44,793 nt of DNA from Ruminococcaceae bacterium UBA5295 (GCA_002411365.1 DHSD01000003.1:9538-54330), one strand, 5' to 3'. Positions 33,719 to 42,420 are shown, counted from the stretch's first letter. Notes: generated by a model from the sequence alone, not told the origin. Numbers and translations are program-made.

Positions 33719-34657
33719 TTATTGTCGGTCTGCGCTCGCGCCTGATGAACTTGGCCCTTGCTTCACATCGTCAACCACAATCTCCTTAAGCGAAGCCGCA
33801 AGGCCAGCCAGCGACTGTATATTTGATGGAATAATAATTTTTGTTGCTTTGCCGTCTGCAGCTTTTCCAAAAGCCTCAAGGCTCTTTAAGGCAATCACGC
33901 TTTGGCTCGGATTTGCCTCATTCAAAATCTTTACACTGCCCGCTATTGCCTGCTGGACAAGAGTAATCGCTTCCGCTTCGCCCTGGGCCTGGCGTATCTT
34001 TGCTTCTTTAGCTGCATCTGCACGCAGGATAGTAGACTCTTTTTCGCCCTCTGCAACAAGTATGGCGCTACTCTTTTCACCCTCTGCCGTCAGGATTTTC
34101 GCGCGGCGCTCTCTCTCGGCTTTCATCTGCTTCTCCATTGACTCCTGTATCTCCCGCGGCGGTATGATATTTTTAAGCTCCACACGGTTAACCTTAATGC
34201 CCCACGCATCTGTAGCCTCATCAAGCACAGTACGTATTTTCGCATTGATTATATCTCGCGAAGTAAGCGTACGGTCAAGTTCCATTTCACCTATAATGTT
34301 GCGCAGCGTAGTTGCGGAAAGGCTCTCAATGGCAGAAAGCGGGCGCTCCACGCCATATGCGAACAGTTTTGAATCCGTAACCTGAAAATAGACTACAGTG
34401 TCTATCTGCATCGTGACATTGTCTTTTGTAATAACGGGTTGCGGCGGAAAATCTATTATCTGCTCTTTAAGCGAAACTTTCTTGGAAATTTTATCAAAAA
34501 ACGGAATCTTAACATGCAGGCCCGTCTCCCATGTTAAGCGGTAGGTACCGAGCCGCTCAATAACAAAGGCATGCGCCTGCGGAACGACTCTAACATTGAC
34601 AGCCAGTATTGTAATAATCAGGATAACAATGATAATAAAAATAATAATTGCTTGCAT
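33719..34657 (-). CDS. SPFH/Band 7 membrane protein (stomatin/QmcA-like)
   Basis: 312 residues: one N-terminal membrane anchor (about 2-21), then the SPFH domain (VVPQAHAFVIERLGTY, GLHVKIPFFDKI, LKEQIIDFPPQPVITKDNVTMQIDTVVYF). A long Ala/Glu-rich coiled coil follows (AERERRAKILTAEGEK onward, repeated AEGEK units), and a Ser-rich tail ends the protein. These proteins assemble ring-like membrane scaffolds and are usually paired with NfeD, as here (53 bp downstream of it). ATG 34657 follows GAGAGGAAGAG; a 13-residue upstream extension is less likely. Confidence 0.9.
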   Translation of the reverse strand: MQAIIIFIIIVILIITILAVNVRVVPQAHAFVIERLGTYRLTWETGLHVKIPFFDKISKKVSLKEQIIDFPPQPVITKDNVTMQIDTVVYFQVTDSKLFAYGVERPLSAIESLSATTLRNIIGEMELDRTLTSRDIINAKIRTVLDEATDAWGIKVNRVELKNIIPPREIQESMEKQMKAERERRAKILTAEGEKSSAILVAEGEKESTILRADAAKEAKIRQAQGEAEAITLVQQAIAGSVKILNEANPSQSVIALKSLEAFGKAADGKATKIIIPSNIQSLAGLAASLKEIVVDDVKQGPSSSGASADRQ

Positions 34658-34710
34658 ACAATCTCTTCCTCTCAGGCAGATTTTGCCGAAAAGCATAAAG
34701 CTGCTGAACT

Positions 34711-35142
34711 TTAATTGTTTTTCAAGTGCACAATCAGTTTAACCCCTTCGATTGATTCTACAAAAACTAATTTTCCTGCTGGTATTACTGAACCATCCGC
34801 AGAACGTGCCATCCAGCTGTTCCCAAGGACAGTCACCCTCCCTGTTCCGCGGGCATTGTCGATTTCCTTTGTTACAATGGCAGTTTTTCCAACATAGCGG
34901 TCTGCATTAGTGCTCGTTTTTTTCACGCTAAGCGCTCTTTTGCTGAACGGCCTTATTAAAATAAGCGTCAGCAACGTTACAATAATAAAAGCGGTAATCT
35001 GAAGCGGAATGCTTCCCCCAAGCAGACACGCAATCAGCGCACCGGCACCGCCTAAGGCAAACCATATAGAGACAAGCTGTGTTGTAGCCATTTCTACGAT
35101 TGAAGCAACGATAATAACGCCAAGCCAAACATAAATCATCAT
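34711..35142 (-). CDS. NfeD-like membrane protein
   Basis: The 143 residues contain three membrane segments (about 2-20, 24-42 and 47-65, with FALGGAGALIACLLGG and LQITAFIIVTLLTLILIRPF). They are followed by a small OB-fold NfeD domain (YVGKTAIVTKEIDNARGTGRVTVLGNSWMARSADG). This short form partners with SPFH proteins in membrane microdomains. ATG 35142 lies eight bases after AAAGGGG and begins MMIYVW; the upstream ATG at 35160 overlaps that SD. It is the first gene of the NfeD-SPFH pair. Confidence 0.88.
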   Translation of the reverse strand: MMIYVWLGVIIVASIVEMATTQLVSIWFALGGAGALIACLLGGSIPLQITAFIIVTLLTLILIRPFSKRALSVKKTSTNADRYVGKTAIVTKEIDNARGTGRVTVLGNSWMARSADGSVIPAGKLVFVESIEGVKLIVHLKNN

Positions 35143-35196
35143 AGTACTTTCCCCTTTCATCAGAGGGGTAAATCCAGTTTTAGTCTATCATGAAAT

Positions 35197-35219
35197 GGAA
35201 AACTCCGCAATAGTTTTCC
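35197..35219 (-). terminator. Possible weak terminator after the ComEA-like gene
   Basis: GGAAAACT and AGTTTTCC form a perfect 8-bp stem around a 7-nt loop. Only a short U-run (ATTT) follows on the minus strand, so efficiency is doubtful. Confidence 0.4.
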
Positions 35220-35246
35220 TCGGTTCTTCCAGAAAAATTTTCATGT

Positions 35247-35732
35247 TTATTTTACCGTAATAGAGCTGCTTATCGCCTTATATTTCTTTTCGCCTATGCC
35301 CGAAACGTTTTTAATCTCTTCGGCCGAGCGGAAAGGCCCGTGCTTATTTCTGTAATCCACAATTCGAGCTGCAAGGCTTTCCCCAATGCCGTCAAGCTGT
35401 TCACTCATCTGCTGCGCGGACGCCTTATTTATATTCACCTTCCCTGCCTTTTTGCCATTCTTCACTTTTCGAGCAGATGATGATACGGAATTCTTTTTCA
35501 CAGCAGAAGAAAGCACTGCAGCAGCGGATGACGGCACATACGCTTCCATCTTTTCTTCCACTCCGGCCGCGGAAACAACATTGGCGCTTTTTGATGGGAT
35601 ATCTGTGCTTACGGCAGGTTCAGAAAGTGGAACCTCAGGCACATAAAACGCGTTGTACCCAATCATTACGGCGCAGATAATTCCGGCTATGACTATTAGA
35701 AAGCGTACCTGGCGGGACTGCTCTTCCTCCAT
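35247..35732 (-). CDS. Membrane-anchored helix-hairpin-helix protein, ComEA-like
   Basis: 161 residues: a short charged N-terminus, one membrane segment (about 9-28), and a flexible Ser/Ala/Lys-rich extracellular linker. The C-terminal double HhH domain is VNINKASAQQMSEQLDGIG followed by AARIVDYRNKHGPFRSAEEI and VSGIGEKKYKAI. This is the plan of the ComEA DNA receptor of competence systems. No comEC or comEB is adjacent, so a role in uptake is only inferred. A longer frame starting at 35957 overlaps rluD and is unlikely; ATG 35732 has a GGAAGTGAG SD. Confidence 0.82.
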   Translation of the reverse strand: MEEEQSRQVRFLIVIAGIICAVMIGYNAFYVPEVPLSEPAVSTDIPSKSANVVSAAGVEEKMEAYVPSSAAAVLSSAVKKNSVSSSARKVKNGKKAGKVNINKASAQQMSEQLDGIGESLAARIVDYRNKHGPFRSAEEIKNVSGIGEKKYKAISSSITVK

Positions 35733-35772
35733 AAGCTCACTTCCAGTTTTCCACAAACTTGCGTTTTTTATT

Positions 35773-36690
35773 TCAAACAGGACGAAGCTGTTTAAGAAAA
35801 TCAGTGAAATATTTTGGAAGTTTGCTTGTAAATTCAATGTAGCGGTCATCGCGCGGATGGCGGAAGCCAATAATGCGGGCATGGAGGCACTGGCCGTTAA
35901 GGCCCTTGACCGGTTTTTTGGAACCGTAAACAGTGTCCCCTGCCACGGGGTGGCCAATATAAGCCATATGCACTCTGATTTGGTGTGTCCTGCCTGTCTC
36001 TAATTTAAGGCGTATATGCGTGTATCCCTCATATCTTTGAATTACTTCGTAGTGGGTAACTGCATTGCGTGAATTTTTTTCAGTTACGGCCATTTTTTTC
36101 CGGTTGACCGGATGGCGGCCAATAGGCGCATTTACCGTTCCGCGGTCGTCTTTCAAATTTCCTATAACAACAGCCTCATAAATGCGTGTAAAGCTGTGCA
36201 CTTTAATCTGCGCCGCAAGGCTGTGGTGGGCAAAATCATTTTTGGCCACAATAAGCAGGCCGCTTGTGTCTTTGTCTATGCGATGCACAATGCCCGGCCT
36301 CATTACTCCATTTATACCTGAAAGGGAACTGCCGCAGTGCGCAAGCAGTGCATTCACAAGCGTCCCGTCCGGATGGCCCGGCGCCGGATGAACCACCATG
36401 CCCTTAGGCTTGTTTACCACAAGCAAATCGCTGTCTTCATAAACTATGTCAAGCGGTATAGGCTGCGCTTTCACTTCAAGCGGAACCGGGTCAGGCATTA
36501 TTACTTTCACGACATCGCCTGCAGAGCAGCGGCAGCTTTTTTTCTGCCCTTTTCCGTTAAGCGAAACATTGCCGCAGCCAATAAGGTTTTCTGCTGCAGA
36601 GCGGCTTACATTTTCGAGATGGCTACCGATAAACTTGTCGAGCCGCAGACCTTCGTCACATTCTTCTGCTGTAAATACAAAACGGCGCAT
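35773..36690 (-). CDS. RluA/RluD-family 23S rRNA/tRNA pseudouridine synthase
   Basis: Isomerises uridines in structured RNA. An N-terminal S4 RNA-binding domain (about 14-60, LRLDKFIGSHLENVSRSAAENLIGCGNVSLNG) is followed by the synthase domain. The synthase domain contains VVNKPKGMVVHPAPGH, PGIVHRIDKDTSGLLIVAKN with the catalytic Asp of HRIDKDTSG, and GRTHQIRVHMAYIGHPVAGD. Length (305) and layout match the RluD/YlyB group. It follows lspA with no gap (TAA then ATG), the same order as in B. subtilis lspA-ylyB. Confidence 0.93.
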   Translation of the reverse strand: MRRFVFTAEECDEGLRLDKFIGSHLENVSRSAAENLIGCGNVSLNGKGQKKSCRCSAGDVVKVIMPDPVPLEVKAQPIPLDIVYEDSDLLVVNKPKGMVVHPAPGHPDGTLVNALLAHCGSSLSGINGVMRPGIVHRIDKDTSGLLIVAKNDFAHHSLAAQIKVHSFTRIYEAVVIGNLKDDRGTVNAPIGRHPVNRKKMAVTEKNSRNAVTHYEVIQRYEGYTHIRLKLETGRTHQIRVHMAYIGHPVAGDTVYGSKKPVKGLNGQCLHARIIGFRHPRDDRYIEFTSKLPKYFTDFLKQLRPV

Positions 36691-37167
36691 TTATCTTGAC
36701 CTAAGCACTTTTTCGGTGTGGTCGGTTTCCGTGAAAAATAAAATATGGATTATGAAAAAGATTGCGCCAATCGTCACGCAGCAGTCACCGAAATTAAAAA
36801 TTGCCGGGAAAAAAGAAAGGTGGATATAATCAATTACATATCCGCGAATCAGACGGTCAGCCATGTTTCCAAGTCCTCCGCCCACAATCAGCACACAGGC
36901 AGCCCATGAAAAGAATTCATGCTTTGTGTAGCGGAACATGGCAAATATAAGCAGTGCACAGATAACAGCTGTAATGGCAACGAACAGCCAGCGTTTGCCC
37001 TCAAGGATACTGAACGCAGCTCCGGTATTTACAGTGTAATCAAAACTTAAAACGCCTTTAATGATCGTTTTGGAACCTATCGGTTTAATATCCTTAAGCA
37101 CAAACATTTTCATAAACTGGTCGCCTGCAGCAAAAAGGATAGATAAAAGCAGGGCTATAACTGGCAA
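36691..37167 (-). CDS. lspA: Lipoprotein signal peptidase (signal peptidase II)
   Basis: A membrane aspartic protease that cuts prolipoproteins before the lipidated cysteine. The 158 residues form four membrane segments. The catalytic aspartates lie in GGGLGNMADR and FNFGDCCVTIG; the second usually reads FNxAD, so GD replaces AD here. TVNTGAAFSIL is the conserved first motif. The start is TTG 37167 five bases after AAGGTG. It follows ileS with a hairpin in between and abuts rluD. Confidence 0.93.
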   Translation of the reverse strand: MPVIALLLSILFAAGDQFMKMFVLKDIKPIGSKTIIKGVLSFDYTVNTGAAFSILEGKRWLFVAITAVICALLIFAMFRYTKHEFFSWAACVLIVGGGLGNMADRLIRGYVIDYIHLSFFPAIFNFGDCCVTIGAIFFIIHILFFTETDHTEKVLRSR

Positions 37168-37198
37168 AGGAACACCTTCTTTAAAATTTACGTTACTG

Positions 37199-37234
37199 GA
37201 AAGTAAACAGGGAGAGCCAGTGGAGCTCTCCCTG
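37199..37234 (-). terminator. Hairpin between ileS and lspA
   Basis: CAGGGAGAGC and GCTCTCCCTG (37208-37217 and 37225-37234) form a perfect 10-bp stem with a 7-nt loop. On the minus strand it is followed by TTTACTTT. It lies only 5 bp after the ileS stop and could terminate partially or protect mRNA. Confidence 0.65.
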
Positions 37235-37238
37235 CCTT

Positions 37239-40031
37239 TTATTTTAGAATTTTCGCGCAGCGTGAGCAGATATCAGGGTGAGTAGGGTCACTGCCTACAG
37301 TATTGCTGTAGCTCCAGCAGCGTGCGCATTTTTTGCCGTCGGCATGGGCTACCGTAACCGAAAGGCCCGGAAGCTCCTCGCCTTTATATGAGCCTTCGCT
37401 GTCTTTGGCTATTTCCACCTGCGAAACAATCAAAACTTCAGAAAGCGTATTTTTCACTGACTGTGCAAAGTCATACAGTTCCCCCTCGCAGTGCAGAATT
37501 ATTTTTGCATCGAGGGAAGAATGCACAACATTATTCCGGCGGGCAATCTCAAGCGCTTTTTTGACATCGTTGCGCAGAAGATGAATCTTATCCCATCTCG
37601 CAATAAAGGGCTCATCTGCATCAACGTTTGCCGGTTCAGGCATATCGTTATAAAGCACATGCTCCGCATTTTCGCTTTTCTTATGCTTCATGCTCTGCCA
37701 TATTTCTTCGGAAGTAAATACAAGCACAGGCGATATGAGGCGCGTCATCCCGTCAAGGATAATATACATCGCAGTCTGGGCGGCACGGCGTGTTTTGCTT
37801 TCAGCTTTTTCAACGTAAAGTCTATCCTTCAAAACATCAAGATAGAAATTTGACATATCTACGACGCAGAAATTGTGTATCGCGTGGCAGGCAATGTGGA
37901 ATTCATAAGAATCATATCCCTTTTTGGCTTCCGCTATCAGCTTATTAAAGCGGCTGAGTGCCCACCTGTCAATCGGCTCAAGCTGGCCCGCGTCCACCAT
38001 GTCGGTGTCCGGGTTGAAATCAGAAATGTTGCCAAGCATAAAGCGCGCAGTGTTTCTTATCTTGCGGTAAGCCTCGGAAAGTTGCTTCAGAATAGCAGGT
38101 GAAATACGGATATCCGCATGGTAATCCGAAGAGGCTACCCAAAGCCTTAAAATATCCGCCCCATATTTATTGACAACTTCAGAAGGATCTATGCCGTTGC
38201 CAAGCGACTTGCTCATTTTGCGGCCTTTGCCGTCGACAACCCAACCATGTGTAACTACAGTTTTGTAAGGGGCTTTTCCACGCCATGCGACGGATGTAAG
38301 GAGCGAAGACTGAAACCAGCCGCGGTACTGGTCTGCACCCTCAAGGTACATATCCGCCGGCCAGTGCATGTCCGGTCTCTGATCCGCAACAGCGGCGTGG
38401 CTGCAGCCCGAGTCAAACCACACATCCATGATATCGTGCTCTTTTGTAAATTCAGTGCAACCGCACTTCGGGCATTTTGTGCCTGCCGGCAGGATTTCAT
38501 TTGCAGGCCTTACATACCACGCATCAGAGCCTTCTTTTGCAAACAGGCGCGAAACAGCAGCCATTGCTTCTTTTGACATAAGCGGCTCGCCGCAGTCCTT
38601 GCAGTAAAAAATCGGTATCGGCACACCCCAGCGGCGCTGGCGCGAAATGCACCAGTCATGGCGCTCACGCACCATGGAAGTTATGCGCTGGCGGCCCCAT
38701 GAAGGTACCCACTGGACTTTGTTGATTTCCTCCACCGCTTTGTCCTTAATTGCATCTACAGAGCAAAACCACTGTCTTGTTGCGCGGAACAAAACAGGAT
38801 TCTTGCAGCGCCAGCAGTGCGGGTACTGGTGGATAATATGCTTAACTGCAAACAGTGCGCCTATTTCTTTAAGGTATTTGAGTATAGCCTTGTTTGCCTC
38901 AGCCGTTGTAAGGCCTGCAAAGCGCTCGCCAGCCTCCGCTGTCATGCGTCCATGGGCATCTACCGGCACTATGATTGGCAGTTCCGGGTAATGGTCGTGG
39001 CAAACGTCATAGTCCTCAACACCATGCCCAGGAGCCGTGTGCACACATCCAGTGCCGCTGTCAAGCGTTACATGGTCGCCGAGGATAACAAGCGACGTGC
39101 GGTCAAGGAACGGGTGGGCCGTTTTGATATATTCAAGTTCTTTCCCTTTAAACTTGGCAACTACTTTATAGTCAGTCTTGCCTGCGGCCTGCATCGCTTC
39201 TTTATAAAGCTCCGTCGCCATAACGTAATACTCGTCGCCGCATTTAATAAGCGAATACTCGAAGTCCGGTCCAAGGCAAATGGCCACGTTTGCAGGGATA
39301 GTCCATGTTGTAGTTGTCCAAATCACAAAGTAAACTTTATGAGGGTCGACGCCTTTTGCCGAAAAGATGCCCCTGTCGTCTGTAACACGGAATTTAACGT
39401 AAATAGAGTCGCATGGGTCTTCGCTGTACTCAATTTCAGCCTCAGCCAGAGCCGTTTCACAGCTTGGGCACCAATAGACCGGCTTAAGGCCCCTGTAGAT
39501 GAGGCCCTTCTGGACCATGTCTGAGAAAATCTCGACCTGCTTTGCCTCAAAGTCATGCGTAAGCGTAACATAAGGGTGAGACCAGTCTCCTATGCCGCCA
39601 AGGCGCATAAACTCATTGCGCTGATCATTGATGTACTTGAGCGCAAATTCACGGCAGATTTTGCGCAGCTCAACGTCGGAAATCGTCGTCGAATTGCCGA
39701 CGCCAGCTCTTTTGCGCGCCTTAAGTTCTGTTGGGAGGCCATGTGTATCCCAACCCGGCACATAAGGGGCCTTATAGCCTGTCATATTGCGGTAGCGGAC
39801 TATAATATCCTTTAAAACCTTATTGAGAGCAGTCCCCAGATGGATGTCCCCATTTGCATATGGCGGGCCGTCATGCAGCACATAAAGCGGCTTGCCTTCA
39901 TTTTTTTTCATCAGATTTTCATAGAGTTTATTTTCCTGCCAGCTTTTCAGCATTTCCGGCTCACGTGCCGGCAAATGAGCCTGCATTGGAAAACCGATTT
40001 TAGGAAGGTTAAGTGTGCTTTTGTAATCCAT
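37239..40031 (-). CDS. ileS: Isoleucyl-tRNA synthetase
   Basis: A class I synthetase of 930 residues. The HIGH-type motif is PPYANGDIHLG (56-66), KMSKSLGN lies in the central catalytic part, and the editing domain includes TTTWTIPANVAICLG and LDSGTGCVHTAPGHGVEDY. The C-terminus carries the zinc-binding cysteine cluster CARCW...CSRCAKIL, typical of bacterial-type (mupirocin-sensitive class) IleRS. It lies in the divIVA-ileS-lspA-rluD order known from Bacillus. No T-box leader is visible upstream. Confidence 0.97.
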   Translation of the reverse strand: MDYKSTLNLPKIGFPMQAHLPAREPEMLKSWQENKLYENLMKKNEGKPLYVLHDGPPYANGDIHLGTALNKVLKDIIVRYRNMTGYKAPYVPGWDTHGLPTELKARKRAGVGNSTTISDVELRKICREFALKYINDQRNEFMRLGGIGDWSHPYVTLTHDFEAKQVEIFSDMVQKGLIYRGLKPVYWCPSCETALAEAEIEYSEDPCDSIYVKFRVTDDRGIFSAKGVDPHKVYFVIWTTTTWTIPANVAICLGPDFEYSLIKCGDEYYVMATELYKEAMQAAGKTDYKVVAKFKGKELEYIKTAHPFLDRTSLVILGDHVTLDSGTGCVHTAPGHGVEDYDVCHDHYPELPIIVPVDAHGRMTAEAGERFAGLTTAEANKAILKYLKEIGALFAVKHIIHQYPHCWRCKNPVLFRATRQWFCSVDAIKDKAVEEINKVQWVPSWGRQRITSMVRERHDWCISRQRRWGVPIPIFYCKDCGEPLMSKEAMAAVSRLFAKEGSDAWYVRPANEILPAGTKCPKCGCTEFTKEHDIMDVWFDSGCSHAAVADQRPDMHWPADMYLEGADQYRGWFQSSLLTSVAWRGKAPYKTVVTHGWVVDGKGRKMSKSLGNGIDPSEVVNKYGADILRLWVASSDYHADIRISPAILKQLSEAYRKIRNTARFMLGNISDFNPDTDMVDAGQLEPIDRWALSRFNKLIAEAKKGYDSYEFHIACHAIHNFCVVDMSNFYLDVLKDRLYVEKAESKTRRAAQTAMYIILDGMTRLISPVLVFTSEEIWQSMKHKKSENAEHVLYNDMPEPANVDADEPFIARWDKIHLLRNDVKKALEIARRNNVVHSSLDAKIILHCEGELYDFAQSVKNTLSEVLIVSQVEIAKDSEGSYKGEELPGLSVTVAHADGKKCARCWSYSNTVGSDPTHPDICSRCAKILK

Positions 40032-40083
40032 TGGTTTTCTCTCTCCTCTAAGATTTTCTATTTCTGCTCCTGCATAGTTGCTG

Positions 40084-40149
40084 AAAAAACAAAGTCTGCC
40101 CGCTTAGGCTGAGGCATCTGCAGTAACGCCAAAATGCCCAGCAGGCAGA
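40084..40149 (-). terminator. Long terminator/attenuator-like hairpin between divIVA and ileS
   Basis: On the minus strand TCTGCCTGCT (40149-40140) pairs with AGCGGGCAGA (40104-40095) with one G-U pair, enclosing about 35 nt with a further GGCAT/ATGCC pairing. TTTGTTTTTT follows. It could terminate divIVA or attenuate ileS. No T-box motif is present. Confidence 0.6.
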
Positions 40150-40216
40150 ACAATTTCTTTTCTTCTCATGCGCGGCACGGTTTATCTGAAAAATTTTTTA
40201 TTGTTTATTTTAAAAG

Positions 40217-40885
40217 TTAATCATCAAAATTTGTTACCTGCGACTGAAGCCTTATGGTATGTGCGCCAACAGGAACTTCTTCTGTTGGTTTCGGCCTTAT
40301 TTCAGGCTCTGGCTTCTGCTCTGTAATTTTAGGCACCCTCAGTTCCGGCTGTGTCTGAGGTTCTACCACCTGCGGCTGCACCACATGCTCCGGCGTATAA
40401 CTCGGAAGCTCACTTATTATTGCCATCTGCTGCTTGTAAAGGTTCAGCAGTTTGGAGCGGAAGTTCGTAACTTCATTTTTGAGAAACTCGAGCGTTTCCT
40501 TCTGCTTTTCTATTTTCTGACCCGTACCGGATGTTATCTGGTTTGCTTTCATGTTAGCATCGTTCATGATAATCTCAGCCCTGTGGCGTGCTTCACGCAC
40601 CGAGGCATCACCGAGTTTCTGTGCACCAATAAGTGCATTTTTAATGTCGTCTTCCTGTTTTGTGTAGCTTGTTATTTTCTCAGATAAAATCTTCACTTTT
40701 TCCGCATTTTGCCGGCCCTGTGCTTTTATGCGCTCTGTTTCCTCTTCAGCAGAAGAACACTTTTTAAGGAGCTGTTCATATGATTCCTTTACTTTGTCGA
40801 CGAATTCGTCAACGTCATCCATTCGGTAACCGGAAAAACCGGATTTCCGGAATCCTACATTTACAATGTCATTCAAAGATAGCAA
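40217..40885 (-). CDS. divIVA: DivIVA-family septum/pole protein
   Basis: A curvature-sensing coiled-coil protein placed at septa and poles. The membrane-binding N-domain is LSLNDIVNVGF...GFSGYRMDDVDEFVDKV. A long coiled coil covers about 30-145. A Pro/Gln/Glu-rich tail of about 75 residues (EVPVGAHTIRLQ near the end) follows. A GTG at 40894 overlaps the GGGGTG SD. TTG 40885, six bases later, gives MLSLNDIV as in known DivIVA, so I chose it (222 aa). Neighbours sepF and ileS match the Bacillus ylm-divIVA-ileS order. Confidence 0.92.
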   Translation of the reverse strand: MLSLNDIVNVGFRKSGFSGYRMDDVDEFVDKVKESYEQLLKKCSSAEEETERIKAQGRQNAEKVKILSEKITSYTKQEDDIKNALIGAQKLGDASVREARHRAEIIMNDANMKANQITSGTGQKIEKQKETLEFLKNEVTNFRSKLLNLYKQQMAIISELPSYTPEHVVQPQVVEPQTQPELRVPKITEQKPEPEIRPKPTEEVPVGAHTIRLQSQVTNFDD

Positions 40886-40894
40886 TTCAATCAC

Positions 40895-41159
40895 CCCACA
40901 TAACTATAAGTATACTTTCCGCCTGCTGTTAAGAAGCCGACTTTTCAAGCCAGCGAGTAAAGATAGTTAATTATGGGATTGAAAATGTTGTAAATAATTA
41001 TGATGATACCCGCCCGAACTGTGACAAGCGGAATAAAGGCCGGCCCCTGGTTTGAAAACTCCACAGGCCTTAAGCAATCCATCAATGCGGTTTTTTCAGC
41101 GGATGAATCATGCTTACGATACGTGCTTCAAAAATACTGGCATTTATAATTGCTTTTCT
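40895..41159 (-). other. sepF-divIVA intergenic gap with a possible 45-codon hydrophobic ORF
   Basis: In Bacillus ylmG and ylmH lie here; neither is present. A small frame on minus (41082-40945) encodes 45 residues ending with the hydrophobic run AGIIIIIYNIFNPIINYLYS. It has no SD and may be chance. Otherwise the gap shows nothing recognisable. Confidence 0.25.
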
Positions 41160-41648
41160 TTAGAAATAAACACCATTATTTTCTAACTCATCCACCACAT
41201 CTTCTCCTTTGAGGTCAACATTATATGGCGTAATTATAAAAGTGCTCGTCGCAACGCGCTTGATTTTCCCGCCATTTGCATAGGCAACGCCGCTGAGAAA
41301 ATCAACTATCCTGCGTGCTATATCCTTATTTGTGTTTTCAAGGTTTAGCACAACCGTATGCATCTTAAGAAGTTCATCCGCAATAGTGCATGTTTCTTCG
41401 CCAAAACGTTCCGGCTTAAACAGAACCACCTGTAGCTGTGCCGTTGCATGGATATTGACGACTTTATTGCCGGAGCTGCCAGATGGCATATGCCTTCCTG
41501 CATCCCTTACGGGGCTGTCCTGCTCGCTGTCGTGATCTTCCGGCGCTGCAGGGTTCTCATGCCTGTCATCCTCTTCATAGTCATAATCGTCATATTCATC
41601 TTCCGGCGGATTCCACATATCCTTGATTTTTTCCACAAAACCTGCCAT
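41160..41648 (-). CDS. sepF: Cell division protein SepF
   Basis: An FtsZ-binding membrane-tethered division protein. The N-terminal amphipathic helix MAGFVEKIKDMW binds membrane. An acidic linker (about 15-60, rich in Asp/Glu/Tyr) leads to the SepF core with VVLFKPERFGEETCTIADELLKMHTVVLNLE, DIARRIVDFLSGVAYANGGKIKRV and FIITPYNVDL. The 162 residues match the family. AAGGAGG precedes the ATG. It lies 25 bp after yggS, as ylmE-sepF do in Bacillus. Confidence 0.95.
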   Translation of the reverse strand: MAGFVEKIKDMWNPPEDEYDDYDYEEDDRHENPAAPEDHDSEQDSPVRDAGRHMPSGSSGNKVVNIHATAQLQVVLFKPERFGEETCTIADELLKMHTVVLNLENTNKDIARRIVDFLSGVAYANGGKIKRVATSTFIITPYNVDLKGEDVVDELENNGVYF

Positions 41649-41673
41649 GACTGTCTCCTCCTTACTTGATTAG

Positions 41674-42420
41674 TTACTGATTGTGATGATAATAAATGCG
41701 CGATCCATAAATGGCTGTTCCAATCCGGACCATGTTAGCCCCGGCCTCAATTGCAAGAGGATAATCGGCCGACATGCCCATGGATAGATAATCCATAGCT
41801 ACATTATCTAATTTTTTATTGCGCGTGTCAATAAAATATTGATTCATTTTTGAAAAATAATTAACTGTTTCGCTCTGCGGCACCCCTGCAGGCGGAATTG
41901 CCATAAGTCCTCTGATGTGTACAGCAGGAAAAACGGCGATTTTTTCAATCAGTTCGTTAAGATGTTCCGGCAGAACACCGGATTTATTTTCTTCCCTGCC
42001 GATGTTCACTTCAATGAGCACATCGGTGCTTACACCCTTTTTGACGCCGAGACGTGAAATTTCATGTGCAAGTTTTTCACTGTCTACAGACTGTATCATG
42101 TTTACGCGGCCAATCAGGTATTTTACCTTGTTTACCTGCAAATGGCCTATAAAGTGGAGCTGGCAATTGCCAAGGTTGTAGGAATCATATTTTGATATAA
42201 GTTCCTGAACCTTATTTTCTCCTATGTGGTCAACGCCAAGCTCTATGCTGTGGTTTATAACTTCAGTAGGCACTGTTTTTGTCGCAGCGAGCAAGGTTAT
42301 GTCCTCCGGCTTGCGGCCGGATTTTACCGCAGCTTCCGCAATATTCTCACGTATTACTTTGAGGTTCTCTTCTACATCTTTAAAACGCTGCCCATAATCA
42401 ACTGATGACTTTTCCATCAT
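41674..42420 (-). CDS. YggS/YlmE family PLP homeostasis protein
   Basis: Binds pyridoxal 5'-phosphate as a single-domain alanine-racemase-like barrel and helps balance PLP and amino-acid pools; it has no known catalytic turnover. LLAATKTVP holds the PLP lysine (K48). IGENKVQELISKYD, LHFIGHLQVNKVKYLI, VLIEVNIGREENKSGV, HIRGLMAIPP and LSMGMSADYPLAIEAGANMVRIGTAIYG are the family motifs. The start overlaps the end of the HlyD-like gene by 23 bp; GAAGGGAC is the SD. B. subtilis ylmE holds the same place before sepF. Confidence 0.93.
   Translation of the reverse strand: MMEKSSVDYGQRFKDVEENLKVIRENIAEAAVKSGRKPEDITLLAATKTVPTEVINHSIELGVDHIGENKVQELISKYDSYNLGNCQLHFIGHLQVNKVKYLIGRVNMIQSVDSEKLAHEISRLGVKKGVSTDVLIEVNIGREENKSGVLPEHLNELIEKIAVFPAVHIRGLMAIPPAGVPQSETVNYFSKMNQYFIDTRNKKLDNVAMDYLSMGMSADYPLAIEAGANMVRIGTAIYGSRIYYHHNQ

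Noticed and set aside
35733..35957. Extended N-terminus of the ComEA-like protein
   Set aside because: It overlaps the rluD coding region and would place the membrane anchor internally; the SD supports ATG 35732.
40032..40216. T-box riboswitch upstream of ileS
   Set aside because: No GGTGGTACCGCG-type motif or Stem I signature is present, only a terminator-like hairpin.
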